A DNA stretch of 15,030 nt from Candidatus Omnitrophota bacterium (GTDB taxonomy: Bacteria > Omnitrophota > Gorgyraeia > Gorgyraeales > Gorgyraeaceae): NCBI GenBank assembly GCA_018817035.1, contig JAHIUV010000055.1:1-15030 (forward strand), given 5' to 3'. The translations under genes were made by a program, and so were the position numbers. Each line of letters starts with the position of its first letter. The first letter of the stretch is position 1. The notes beneath the pieces were generated by a model. It worked only from the letters and a program-made list of their open reading frames with translations. It did no database searches and was not told the DNA's origin. Below, piece after piece: positions 1 to 12,200 of this stretch.

Positions 1-267
1 AAGCGCCAGAGCAACTGCTGAAAGCGCTATGGTTATGGTCTTACCTTCTCCTGTGGCCATTTCCGCTATCTTACCCTCTATAGACGCGAGAGCACCCATT
101 ATCTGCTCTATATAATGAGCTTTTCCTTTCAGGACACGGCGGGACGACTCTCTTACTATAGCGAATATCTCGTCAGTATATTTAGCAAGAGCGGCTTTTT
201 CTTCTTCAAGGGTCTGGGCTTTTCCGAGTTTCTCTTTTAAGGTATTTATATTATCAACATTTACATC
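1..267 (-). other. SecA-like ATPase domain 2, N-terminal part (residues 4922-5010, cut by window edge)
   Basis: The last 89 residues match the start of the SecA nucleotide-binding domain closely. A charged helix (TLEEEKAALAKYTDEIFA) gives DEIFAIVRESSRRVLKGKAH, corresponding to SecA EAFAVVREASKRV..MRH. Next comes IEQIMGALASIEGKIAEM, corresponding to VQL(L/I)GG..L..GKIAEM, and then Walker A MATGEGKT (residues 4991-4998, bases 37-60; SecA has M(R/K)TGEGKT). It is more canonical than SecA-like domain 1. The Walker B, the preprotein-binding insert and later motifs would lie beyond the left edge, so completeness and activity cannot be judged here. Confidence 0.88.
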
Positions 268-3200
268 CTTTATATTGTATATATTGTCTGCCTTCAGGAA
301 TTGGGCATTGCGGCATTTGTCCAGGTCAGCTATAAGGTTAAATAGTGTGTATTTCTTGCCGGCACCTTTTAAGCGCGCAGCCCTGTCCTGTAAATATGAA
401 ACTAGTTCTGATTCATTAGCTTTAGCCAATAACTGCAGTAGTTTTATAGATATTTTATTCAGAGGTATTAATTTTATGCCCGGATCGATCCTTGGAGCAA
501 ATTCACCAAAAACCGTGGAACCCCATGATACAACACCCTCTCCTCCAAAAACGCCTTTAAGGTCATCGTCTTTCATTTCCAATGCCACATTATCTTCCAG
601 GCTGAGTATGTTGACTTTCCCCTCTGAGAAGCCGAATCTTCGTTTGAAAATACCGTAACTTACTGTATTTTCCCCATGCCTGTCAGATACCCTTACTGTA
701 TTCTCTCCTGAAGCGCTTCCCATCTCGCCCAGCATAAAGTGAAGCACAGATTTCCCCTGAATCGCTCCTTGTATCTGGAATCCAAAAGGAAGGCTTATAT
801 TAGAATCAAGTAACTTATCAGCTTCTACGCTATAACCATGGGTCATTACTCCGTAATTCTTTTTAAGGACATCCCTGACCACAGAATACGGTAAAAGCCC
901 TTCTTCTGTCATGCCGGATAAAAGCGCGTCTATATCTGTCTTATTCGTAGAGAGCATGACATTTATCACTTCATTAGTAAAGGCCTGAGCCAACTCTTCA
1001 AGAGAAAGCTTCTCTCCCTTATTTATTTCTATTCCACGCTTTTTGAGGTATTCCCTTGAACGCTCGTCATTGAGCATACCGGCTGTTAACACCACGGCAC
1101 AATGTATGGAACTTACGATATTGCCAAGAACAGCCTTTATTTTCTGCTCAGCTCCTCCATCTGACGGAAAACCGGTAAACCAAAAAACGTTATATTTCGT
1201 AGCCGCGTCCTTCATGACTTTAGAATCAAAGTCTTTTTCTACGGCATACTTTATCACGGCTTCTTCAAATGCACGGATTATTACTAAAGAGGTTGGTTCT
1301 TTGGAGTTTTTGTTATCATTGATGATAGTTTTGAATACCTTAAGGAGGGTTTCTTCGTCCAGATTATTTATATCTGATACTATAGGCCCTGCCCTTAATC
1401 TTCCTGCCATTATCATGATCTCTCTCATAAGATCAACTATGGTTTTATGTCGATACGGCGCTCCTGTTTTTATCTTTAAAATCTCCTCGCTTGAGGCGAC
1501 AAACTCCTTTAAATTTCCTTCTTTAAGTGCCCTGGCGGCATTATTTACCAATACCTGTGACGTTATCAGTCCTGTTCCGCCGATCACCTGGCCCAATATC
1601 ACTTCAGTCAACCTGTCATCCTGCCTGCCTACAAATTCTCCTGAAATACCTATATAATCAAAGAATTCCTGATCCATGTTCATTATGTGCTTAGTATCTA
1701 TAAAATCCTGGTCAGATAAGGCGGTTTTCATTATTTTGCCGATATATCCTGCCCCTTGAGCAAGATCTAAAATAACAGCCTTGCCTACTCCATGAACATC
1801 AGTATTCTCCATGAATAACGCGAGCCCTTCGAGCATATCTCTCAGGAATGCCTGCTCTTCGCCTTGCAATTCTCCTGATTTTTTCCTAAGCTCTTTGGAA
1901 TTGATATCTCTTATCATTAACTCTTCATTTAAAGCCTGATATCTTGGAGCCTCATAATAAAGCTGTAAAGCAGCAAGTTTCTTAGACGTCTCAGTATTAT
2001 CAAGTCCATTTTTCTCATTATAATCATACTGTTTCTTTAGTTCAGCGAGCTTTGTCATGTCATACCCTGCTGTGTCTTGATAATGCCTCATATCTTTCCT
2101 TACAACCGCAAGGAACACCTCTCTCAGTGTATAATCATTCCATATCTCCGGTAAATTCTTATAAAGTTCTTCATTAATCTGGAACTTCTTATCAATCACT
2201 TCTCCTTTGGCGTTGACGTTAAACTTCACCTGCAAGGCAGGAAAACCTTCTTCTGATACTCTATCAGCGTTCTTTAATATCTCTTTAGCGCCTTTAAGCT
2301 CAGGGCTTTGGCGTTCTATCTCGTCTCCCGCTAATTCGATTACTTCCTCAGCAGTAGTGGGTTTTCGTATAATAGATTTTTGCGTGACTTTGATCTTCGG
2401 CTTATATGCTGCCAAAATCACTCCAAAAGCCGTAAACGACGCAAGATTAGTCTCATAATCAGTGTTTCCTAAAAGCATACCTATTAATACGGCCGCTCCC
2501 ATGCCCAGAGGAAGCAATAACACATTAAGCCATGCAGGCATTCTTTCTAAAACCCTGCCTGCTTTTTGCGCTATCTTTGTAAATGCCCCTTCGGGCTCCG
2601 TAACGATTACCTTTATAGGTTTAAGAATTTGTTCCAGTTCTTTTACGGCATCCTCTTCGGATAGCGCCTTACCGCCTTCATCAATATCTTTTCCGATATC
2701 TTGTTCAGCTTCCTCAGGTATTTCGGTTTTGATACCTGTTATCTCTTCTTCCTTCTTAGACTCAATAGCACCATCTTTTCTGGTTTCAAATTTCCCGTTA
2801 AACCTTTTATCTATATCCACCACAATATCTGATATTTCTTCGGCAAAATTCTCGCCCTCAGGAAGAAAATAACCCAAAAGCCCTATTTCCTTATTACTAT
2901 TGACCACTTCTTTTATAGTCTCTTTAAGGTCTTTTCCAGGTACAAACCTGTACCTAAAATCATACCAGAATGTATAAGCAATATTATTTTTGAATGTCCT
3001 GACATCTTTGGCTACAAGTTTTATATTGGCAAGGAATTCAAGAAAAGAAAGACCTTCTAATTCTATCCCCTCGCTAAGTTCTTCAGGTATCGCAAAATCA
3101 GGATTCTCAGAGCTTAATTTTAATTTATAATAATAACCATCCGCGCCTTTATTCTCTTCTATAGCGACTTTCAGGCCTTTTGTCTTATCTGAAAGCCTGG

Positions 3201-6200
3201 TTATTCCCGCATTGCCTGATTGTAATTTGCTTTCATATATAAGCCTGGCTATATTAGTAAGATATTTTTCCAGATCTTTAATTTTACCTTGCTTTATTCT
3301 CCATATACCGTCTTTTATTTCACCTATATCAAATGAATTAACCAGATCCAACAAATGGCCTATTTCGTGCCGCGTCTTAGCGCTTACTACTATTTTAGCT
3401 GTCTCTTGGTCTATAGCATCAATTGCTGATATATTCTCCACAAATTGCCTGTCGAATTGGATATACTTACCTGTTATTTTTCCGTTCTCATCCTTTGTAA
3501 CATCCGAAAACATGTTAGCGTAAAGGCTCTTATTTCCGCTTATATCTTCCTGCATGCTTATTTTGATATTCCTTTTTCCTATTACGCTCTCTATAAGACC
3601 CTTGACCTTACTGTATTTTGAACTGAAATTTATTTCTTTTTCCGCTATGCTTCTTTTTTCCAAAGCCTCACCTTGCACATTTACAATCAACCCTTCTTTT
3701 TTGTAGTTATAAATACTTTCTTCGCCTATCTCTTCCGCTATCCCTGCCAATCTTTCAGGCTGAGCCCCTGATATACCGGAAGATACTGAAAATAAATAGT
3801 CCAGTTCTTTTCCTTTGGGCATAATATTAAGGTACTTATTAATAACTGCCCCCAATAAGTAAGCCTCTTTTCCTTCAAGGCCGGCAAGGTTTTTTAACTT
3901 ATTCAGGGTTGCGATATCAGTGGATAAATACGCCGCGTCTTTTCCGCTTACCCTTGTATAATTTGTTAAAAAATCATAAACGCCAAAACTATCTTTTAAT
4001 TCAAGCACGGCTTCTTTAAGATTTTTACCTTCGGTAAAAGATAGTAATTTCATAAGCTTCTCTTCTTCTGGCATAGTTTCCGTAATGCTGATAAACCCGG
4101 ATATAGCATCCCTGATTTCTAAGGAGTATGGTTTTCCTTTATTACCGGCAAGGTTTGTAAAAAGTAATGCTTTTAATTTACCATCTTTCGTAACACTGCA
4201 TATCCACTCGGCAAAAGCGCGCCCTGCGTTATCCTTCCCTACTAATACATCGTATATATCCATGACCTGAGTTACTAATTTGGAATTCATCAGCACGTTC
4301 ACTTTATACGAATCAGCCAGGGCTTGGGATTTTCCCGCGAGTTTTTTATAATTTTCCGCTATAGTCACTGCCTGTTTCCTGGTAGAGTGGGGCCCGAGAT
4401 AAAGCATATAGGCTATATATTTCCGTTCTTTTGAATTCTTTTCCGTTATGTTCTCATCCGCGATCTCGTTAAGTTCTTTTATTCCCAGATTCTTATTTAT
4501 TTTTAACTCAGCTTCAAGGTATGATATAGCTTCTGCTATCCCCGTAAATGCCTTATCCATTACATAGTCTCTTGCCTGTTCAGGTGAGTAAAAGACCATC
4601 TTGTAAGCCTGGTTAAGATTTATTTCATCAGAAATGCCGAGTTTATTTAGATATCCTCCGGGATTATACATGCCCTTCATCGCATCAAGGATATTACCCT
4701 CTATCCTATAATTGAATAACTGGTAGATATCTACGGGATTTATATCCTTGCGGTTTAATATTCCTTTAATATCTTTAATCTCAGCCAGAGTAACCCCTTG
4801 ATCCTCCAATTCTTTTTCATCGGATCCCGCCCTGTTAATGCGGCGAGAAATCGAAGACAAAAGCCTGTTCAGATCTTTCTTACGCTTAAAATCGCTATTT
4901 GTTATTTTATTGATTATAAAATCCAGCAGGGCTTTTCCGAAAGATTGCTTGGTAGCGGCAAGGTCATAAATTTCTTCTGAAGGAATGTTTCCTAAAGATG
5001 TCTTGAATATATCAAATATCTTAGCTACAGAAGTAACCCTGTAAAACCAGTTTTCGTCATAATTATAAACATCGAGTATCCCTTTTTCTACCAAAAGATC
5101 CAGTACACCTAAAATTTTTCCTGATGAAGTTTCAATACCTTCATCCTGGGGAGGGAAAACGCGTATTAATTTAGAAATCTCATTGTTATTCAGGCCAAGT
5201 AATTTAATAAAAGCGTCATAGATAAGACGGCCGCGTTTAGTGAGATTACCTTGTTCATCGACCCTTCCACTATTTTTAAGACTGTCTACGAATTCTTGTG
5301 CGACGTTATCGTTATCTTCTTCATTTGCGGTTATTTTTTCACTTATCTCCTCTTTTATTTTTTCTATTTCTGTTAAAGGAGGGCCTCTTTCTTCCTTTTC
5401 GCTTATTTCCTCTTGTCCTTTATTTGATTCCGTTTTCTCTCCGACAGAAGCAATGGCTGATTTATCCTCGCCGCCTTTTTCAGAAGACAATAGATACGCT
5501 GACAGGTTCTTTCCTACCTTTACTATGTCTTCAAATGTCTTTGCTTTCTGCAGGGTCATTTTTCCGTCTTTTTCTATATTCCTGTACTCTACTTTCAGGT
5601 CTTTAACGATACTATCTATCTCCCTTTTGAGTTCTTTTGCTTCAGATGAGTAGTTCCCTTCCAGGGAACTGCTTATTCCCTCCATGATCACCATGGCGCT
5701 TTTCTGAGAGTTCTCGAACATCTCTTCCATTAACTGGCTGCCGTTTAAGATCTCATCGCTTATAAGCGCGTTCGCGGCCCCCGAATCCTGAGAATCCTGG
5801 GTAAGATAAGAAACCATGACCTTGCTTAGCAGATCATAAAGCTTCGAGTTTTGCGCACCTAAACTAATACGCCAGTTCTTCAGTTTTTCAGTAACATAAC
5901 CTTTATATGCTTCACTCATAAGAAGGCTTATGCTTCTTGAGCGCTTAGCTGCCTGGCGAAAACCAAATTTCAAACGAGCCTTATCTTTAAACGAGAGTTC
6001 CTCTCCCTCTACATATCTATTTAAGAGATCAAGTAATTCTCCAGCCCTATTATCATACCTTCTTTCCTCTTTCCACATTACCCTTAAATCACTCTTGTAT
6101 TTGTTTTTAATATAGCCAAAATCTTCTTCAACTTCTTTCTGGTCCACATATAATATCCTGGTAGCTTTAAATTTTTCACCTCTGGGAGAACGGCCCCTGA

Positions 6201-9200
6201 ACTGGACGACAAGGCCCTCGTGCATACCATTTGTCAACGCATGGACGTCAAAGTTTCCCTGATAATTTACGCCATACATACCCGCTTCATTCGTTATTAT
6301 TATGGCTCCTAACTTATTTTCAGCCGCTTCAGAAGCTATTGTATTAATTTTCCCTTCTTCGCTGAGCGTGGATTCTTCTTTTATTATGCTATCTATCTCA
6401 GCATCACTCAAGCCTTCTAATTTTAATTTCCTCCTGAGCTTTTCTTTTACTTCATCATTTATATCAGGATCAATGCTTCCGAATATAGCGCCGCCTCCCT
6501 GGTCCTTTCTGTATTTCCAGGAAATATATATATTGTTCACTAAGGTATCAATGAAATTATAATTTCTGGAGTCCATTTGTACTAAAAGATCTTTTTCTTT
6601 GGTATTTTCATTTTCCGCCAATTCTTTTATCCTGTAACTTATGCCATTAAACCCCTCCAAAAATTCAATATTTAAAAGGTCAAGAACAGAGCTTTTTATA
6701 TCAATGACATCCAGGCCTATTATAGCTTTTATATTGATCGCGGCATCCATGGCTGTAGCGGAAGCGCCTGCTATATGGACTTCAGGATTCAGGTTGAATA
6801 TCTCGCGCATGCTGGCTTGTATGGAAGTTTCACTCAGGGTGATATTCTGCCAATCTATCTTCTGAGGTTTTAATTTATCCTCCTGCATGGAATTGAGCGC
6901 GGGGTTTTCCAGGATAAGGGCGACTGCCACATTGTAATTAGAGTCCGAGAAATTGCTCCTAGTTTTTATCTTTCCATCTCCTACAGGAGATACTTTCCCG
7001 TCTTTAACCTCATAACTGACCGATTTCGTATCTGTCATGGCTCTTAGACAGGAGACAAGCTGTCCCGTGGTGAATACGGGTTTACCTTCACTATCAAGTT
7101 GACTGTCAAGAAGAAGCGCCATTTTGCGGTTGTAATAAAGTTTTCCCGTATGTTTATCTATCGCAAAAGCAGCTGTATTATTATCTTTTTTAAGTTCATC
7201 CACGGAAAGCTGCTTTATTGTTCCGTCTTTATAATGGCTGTTTATAAAATTCAAAAGCTGAGTGATTTTCTCTTTATGTTCTTTTTTAACAGGTTCCCCC
7301 TCAGAAGCCTGTATAAAGCTATCTTCCCCGAGCAGAAGCTTATCTATTTCATCAAACCTGAGGTTATTCTGTGATTTAAGGGCAGCTAACAAGGCATCAT
7401 TACCGGTAAGGTAAATATCATTCTGTATATGACCTATGTATTTATCTATGACCACTATTGTATTAGAAGAATTAAGCGCGTCAATGAGTTCTTTTTTAGC
7501 GTTTTGGTCTCCGTCCTTCCATTTATCATAAAGCTCGGAACCATTTACCATCTTAAGGCCGCCGGCTAAACTTAAGGCATTGTAATCGACTTTAGCTCCG
7601 CCCAGGCCTTTTTTATCAGAATTAGTCATTTTGCTTACAGCTTCTTTGCTCTCAAGAACAAGCACTGACCTTAATTTATTACCCATCTTAAGATACTGGG
7701 CTATTTGGTCCATTATCCATACAAATGTCTTGCCACCGCCTGTTTCAAGCGCTGCCACTTTGCCTTTTTGGAGAGCATCTTCAAGCATCTTAAACTGATC
7801 TTCTGTCTTGCCTGTTGCTATGGCATTCTCGCCCCAGGTAAGCATCACATAGAAGGCCTCTGAAAAAGCTATTGCCTCGTTCTTTGCGACCTCTCCGGGT
7901 TTAAACCCGAATTTCTCAAGTATATAACCTATCTCTATCCCGGCGGCTTCCCTGCTGTCCATATTCTGCAGGATCCTTACTGATTCTGAAATTTCTTTTG
8001 ATTTTTTAAAGATGCCTATATACTTTTCCCTTAATTTTTTTATCTCTTCCCTTTCGGCAGCTGTCAGGCTCCTGACAACAAGAGATACCTTGTCTATCTG
8101 TTCTTCGCCGGCAATATCTAACCTGGTATTCACCTGTTCGACCAGGCTGTTCCTGTTGACGGAATTGCGCTGGTCACTGTTTATGATACCGCTATCCACT
8201 CCAAGAATACCGGCTATATCTCTCATCTCTTCTGAGGTAAGTTTTCCTTCTGAATAAAAACCGGATATGGCGGTTTTCAGATAATTTATTGTAAAATTAA
8301 GCTTTTTGGCAGCCAACATCCCTTTAATGGTTAACAGTATTTTCTCAGTGGTTTCCTTATCAGCCTTCTCTAATTTAACGCCCGCTTCCTTGGTCAAGCC
8401 AGCCCTATTGCCAGTCTGGCGCTGGTCACTGCCTATGATGTCACTATCCACTCCGAGGATACCGGCTATCTCTCTCATTTCTTCCGAACTGATCTTTCCC
8501 TGTAAGTAAAGGTCAGTTATTATATTTTTCAAATTCACCCTTGTGCGCTCGACGTTTATCCCCGTGATTTTTATACCCAAGTTTTCAGCGAGATGCGTAA
8601 GAGTTATTCCGTATTCCGTCGCAAGTGCCCTTAAAGTAATCGCTCCTATATCACCCTCACTGCTGATATTGAACTTTTCCTTAAAATAAGCAACTGATAT
8701 GCCCAATCCCTTACATACTGATTTTACAGAATCTATATCAAAGATGGTAAATTCAGAATATTTATAACCCATTTCCTTTGCGAGCACCTTCGGCGCTTTC
8801 CCTAATATAAGAGCTGTATTGCCCACGGTCAACCCCATTACATCAGCCGCGGCAAGAATACTGTCCAGCGCTAATATTTCCTGAACATCCGCGAGCGTGC
8901 TATCACCCGTAAGGTTGTCTATATTGTTTATATTCTTATTGATATTTTTTGTCTCTATGCCATTCTCCGACATCTCCAGGGCATTATTTTTTAAATCTTT
9001 TTTATAGGTTTCAACGCTAACTCCAAGCACATCCGCGGCTGCCTGAAGGGTAATATCTTCATGGCTCTCTGTAATTATGTTACCGGATCCTCCTGTCCCG
9101 CTAAAACCCATTGTTGTAAGATTCATCTTGGAAATAGCTGTTGAATAATTAACGCGCGGAGTCTTGCCTAATAAGATATCTCCAAACTCCACAAAAAACT

Positions 9201-12200
9201 CTCCTGACTGGGTTCCATTAATACCGACGATAGCGCCTATAACAGGTTCCCATATGACTTCCTCGAAAAATCCTCTTATGCTTTGCTTGACAGAATTACT
9301 GGCTAAAAAGTCTTTTATCCATAACGCGCTTTTCGCTATACCGTTTCCGATAGCCTTAAAAGACGAAATAATGACTCTCGGAGTAAAGGTCATCCATATA
9401 CGAAAAGCCGCCCTCTGTATAATAGCGGCTCCTGTAGATACAGGCGTAAGTAAAGTCGTCATTGCCACAATAGATGATTCGCTTATTCCTCCGGCAACAG
9501 AGGAAGCTACCATTCTTCTTCCCATAGCAAGTCTGGCACTTAATGCGTTTATTACAGGGGCTACTGCTGAAAAAACACCTACAAACGCCCATGTGATAGG
9601 CTGTGATGCCTGCTGCATTATCGCGCTTATAACAGAGCCATTGGCTATGCCAACACCCATTTCTACTATACTTTTCAGCACCCTAACCCCAAGGCCTCCG
9701 CGAGCGTTAACTGCCCATCTAGATAGGTTTTTCATGCCCTTATCGCCCGCTAACAGATTAACAATCTTGCCGGCAGCATGCAGTTCTATTGTTAAAACTA
9801 CTACTATATTATAAGCCATGCTTGTTATCCTCGTTACAGCCGCTACCATAAACTTAGCTATTTTGGCTCCGGCTGTAAATGTCTTGGCTATATATTGACC
9901 CAAATCCGCCGCAACCAAAGTAACATTTTTTACCGCAAACGCCGTCGCCCCCCATCCTCCGGCTGTAACAGCTATCAAGGCTACATCTATAGCGATCTCT
10001 GCCGCTGTCAAAAGAAAACCAACGGTAACAGCCTTGCCTCCTATTACAAAAGCTGCTTTTCCCTCTTCCTTATAAAGGCTGTCAACGCCCACCCAGGAAC
10101 TAGTAAGCATATTCTTCCATGAAGAACCGAATCCCATTGCAGTAGCCGCAAAAGGATTAAGCGCCAGGGCCTTTTGTCCAAAATTATAAATAAGGCTTGA
10201 TACGAATTTCCCCATCCTGTAAAAAGAAGAGGCTGTAGTGCTTGTCCAGTTAAGATTCGTAACTATGCCTGTATTAAAATCAAATCTATCTTTTGCTGTT
10301 ATGACATCTTTATATCCTCTTGTCGTAGCAGCCGCACGGCCCATTATCAACGCGTCCGCTACATAGTGATACCAGTATTTTTCCAATCCAAATATTTTTA
10401 TACTTCCTATTTCGTTAATTTCCGCGGAATAATCTCCAAGTGGTTTGCCTGTCTTTGAATCAAAGGCTTCGTACAATCTTGTCCCTGGTTTTCTCCTGAA
10501 TTCAGCCCTCGTTACCTTACCCATGCCGCCGGCTATATTTGTTTCATATAATTCTACTATGCCGGATTTTATATAAACGGATTCTGTATTACGCGCCCTA
10601 TCAATATCTACATTAACAACCTTATCCTCATAGGAATATATAACATTAACTGTTTCTGTCTTTGATTTATCCGGGGCATAAGCGATAAGCGTTATTCTCT
10701 TTTCGCCTTCTTCCTTAAAGCCTCCCGTAAGAGCCTTTATTTTTTCTTCCCCTTTAGCCACCTGCTGTGGATATTTTTCTTTTATTTCTTTCTTTATACT
10801 TGCCCATTCTTCGGGTGAAGCTTTTTCCCTGTCTACTTCCTGCTTAAAGAAAACTGATGAGGACACATCAAGCACATTTGTCAATCCAGGTGAGTTAAGT
10901 TTAAAATCTGAATTTAAGAGCGCAGTGCCGGCAATGGAAGAATGAAGCATCGTTTCTTCTCTGCTCGCTCCTCTTATCTGCAACATAGCAAATATCTCAG
11001 TATTGGCAGCGGAACCGGTATTAGAGCCTTCGGGTTTCTTAAGGCTGGGATTTACCATAATGACACTTTTAGCTTCATTATCAACAAGCATTTTTATGAA
11101 CCCGGCAGATGTCAATGAGTCGAGTTTCATACTGTCAGAAGCAACCTCTTTCCTAAGATCTATCCACTCCGTGACAATCTTTTGCTCTTCAGATGTAACA
11201 GGCTTTAATTCAGTGTCGGGTTTTTTCGCCACGCCGGTCGAAGAACTCGAGATCATTCCTGATCCACTGCTACTAGTCCATACGCGGGTAGTCAACAGGT
11301 AATCACTGGTTACTGATCCGAAGCCGGCTTTTCGTTTTTTGAAACGGTCGTTCTCTTCTATGTAACGATCCTCCCTCTTATTATTCGCCTCTTTCATTGT
11401 TGGCATGATCTTCTTTACCGCGTCTTTAAACTCAGGATTATCAGCCAATGCTTTTTCGTCCGTAAGCGTAATATTAAAATATCTGCTATTGTCTTCTTTT
11501 GTCCCTATCTCTATGCCTATAGCCTTTTGCTTTTTAAATTCTACGATCTGGTCCAGGAATTCACGGCTGTCATTGCCATAAAAAACTGTCAGAAATATAT
11601 TGGCCTCTCCTCCTAAAGGCAATATAAAAGGAAATACCATGGATGCGTTATCATTATCCTCGAATGACCATGTCTCCCCGAGAGGAATAGAGTAATTATT
11701 CCCTCCGTTTTTCGCGTTTTCATACAAAGATATAACACTGCTTATAAATTCCAAATTGGATATTTTTTCTCCATTAACAGATAATTCCTCCAGCCTGGAA
11801 CTATACTCTTTCCATTTATCTACAGAGGCCGCAAAGGCAAATTCTCCTGCTTCTGTTGTGTAGACTTCTACGGATTCTTTAGTATAGCCATGCCATGCTT
11901 CCAATGTCTTGATTTTTCTGTATTCTGAACTATTATATTCCGTCTTAACTACTCCATTGGATATCAAAGCATAAGGAGATGATATTGATTTATATAATAA
12001 ATCTCCCGAACCTACTGTATATTTAAATGCCTGAGCCTTGTTCTGGCTTTCCAAATAACCTAACTTGATAGTCCAATTGCCTTTAGGATCCTGAGTAAGC
12101 GAAGCCCATTTTAACGTACATCCGCCTTTGTAATTAACCGTGGTATTTTCAACTGTTACAGAAGAACTGAGTATGTCCTTTTTAGCATTAACCTTAGCCG

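Noticed and set aside
1043..1657. Plus-strand ORF of 204 codons
   Set aside because: It lies opposite the continuous minus frame, with Ser/Leu-rich translation typical of antisense shadows and no family motif.
5240..5653. Overlapping Ser/Phe/Leu-rich plus-strand ORFs resembling membrane proteins
   Set aside because: They arise from the antisense of the Glu/Lys-rich linker (GAA/AAA read backwards gives TTC/TTT), not from a real membrane protein.
5652..5670. Perfect 8-bp inverted repeat with a 3-base loop
   Set aside because: It has no following T-tract and lies within the coding frame, so it is not supported as a terminator or regulatory site.
7896..7909. Perfect 14-base palindrome (cgggtttaaacccg)
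   Set aside because: It is isolated and encodes ordinary residues of the main frame (FGFKPG), with no operator context, so it is most likely chance.
8053..8556. Direct repeats considered as a mobile element or CRISPR
   Set aside because: Only two in-frame 252-base copies with protein-level conservation and no spacers; this is a domain duplication in the protein.
9356..9592. Minus-strand 78-codon ORF in another phase
   Set aside because: It is Cys- and Arg-rich with no family resemblance and overlaps fully with the main frame.
9164..9814. Plus-strand ORF of 216 codons
   Set aside because: It is the antisense of the hydrophobic Ala/Val/Gly-rich region; the translation shows no recognisable domain and the minus frame reads through without a stop.
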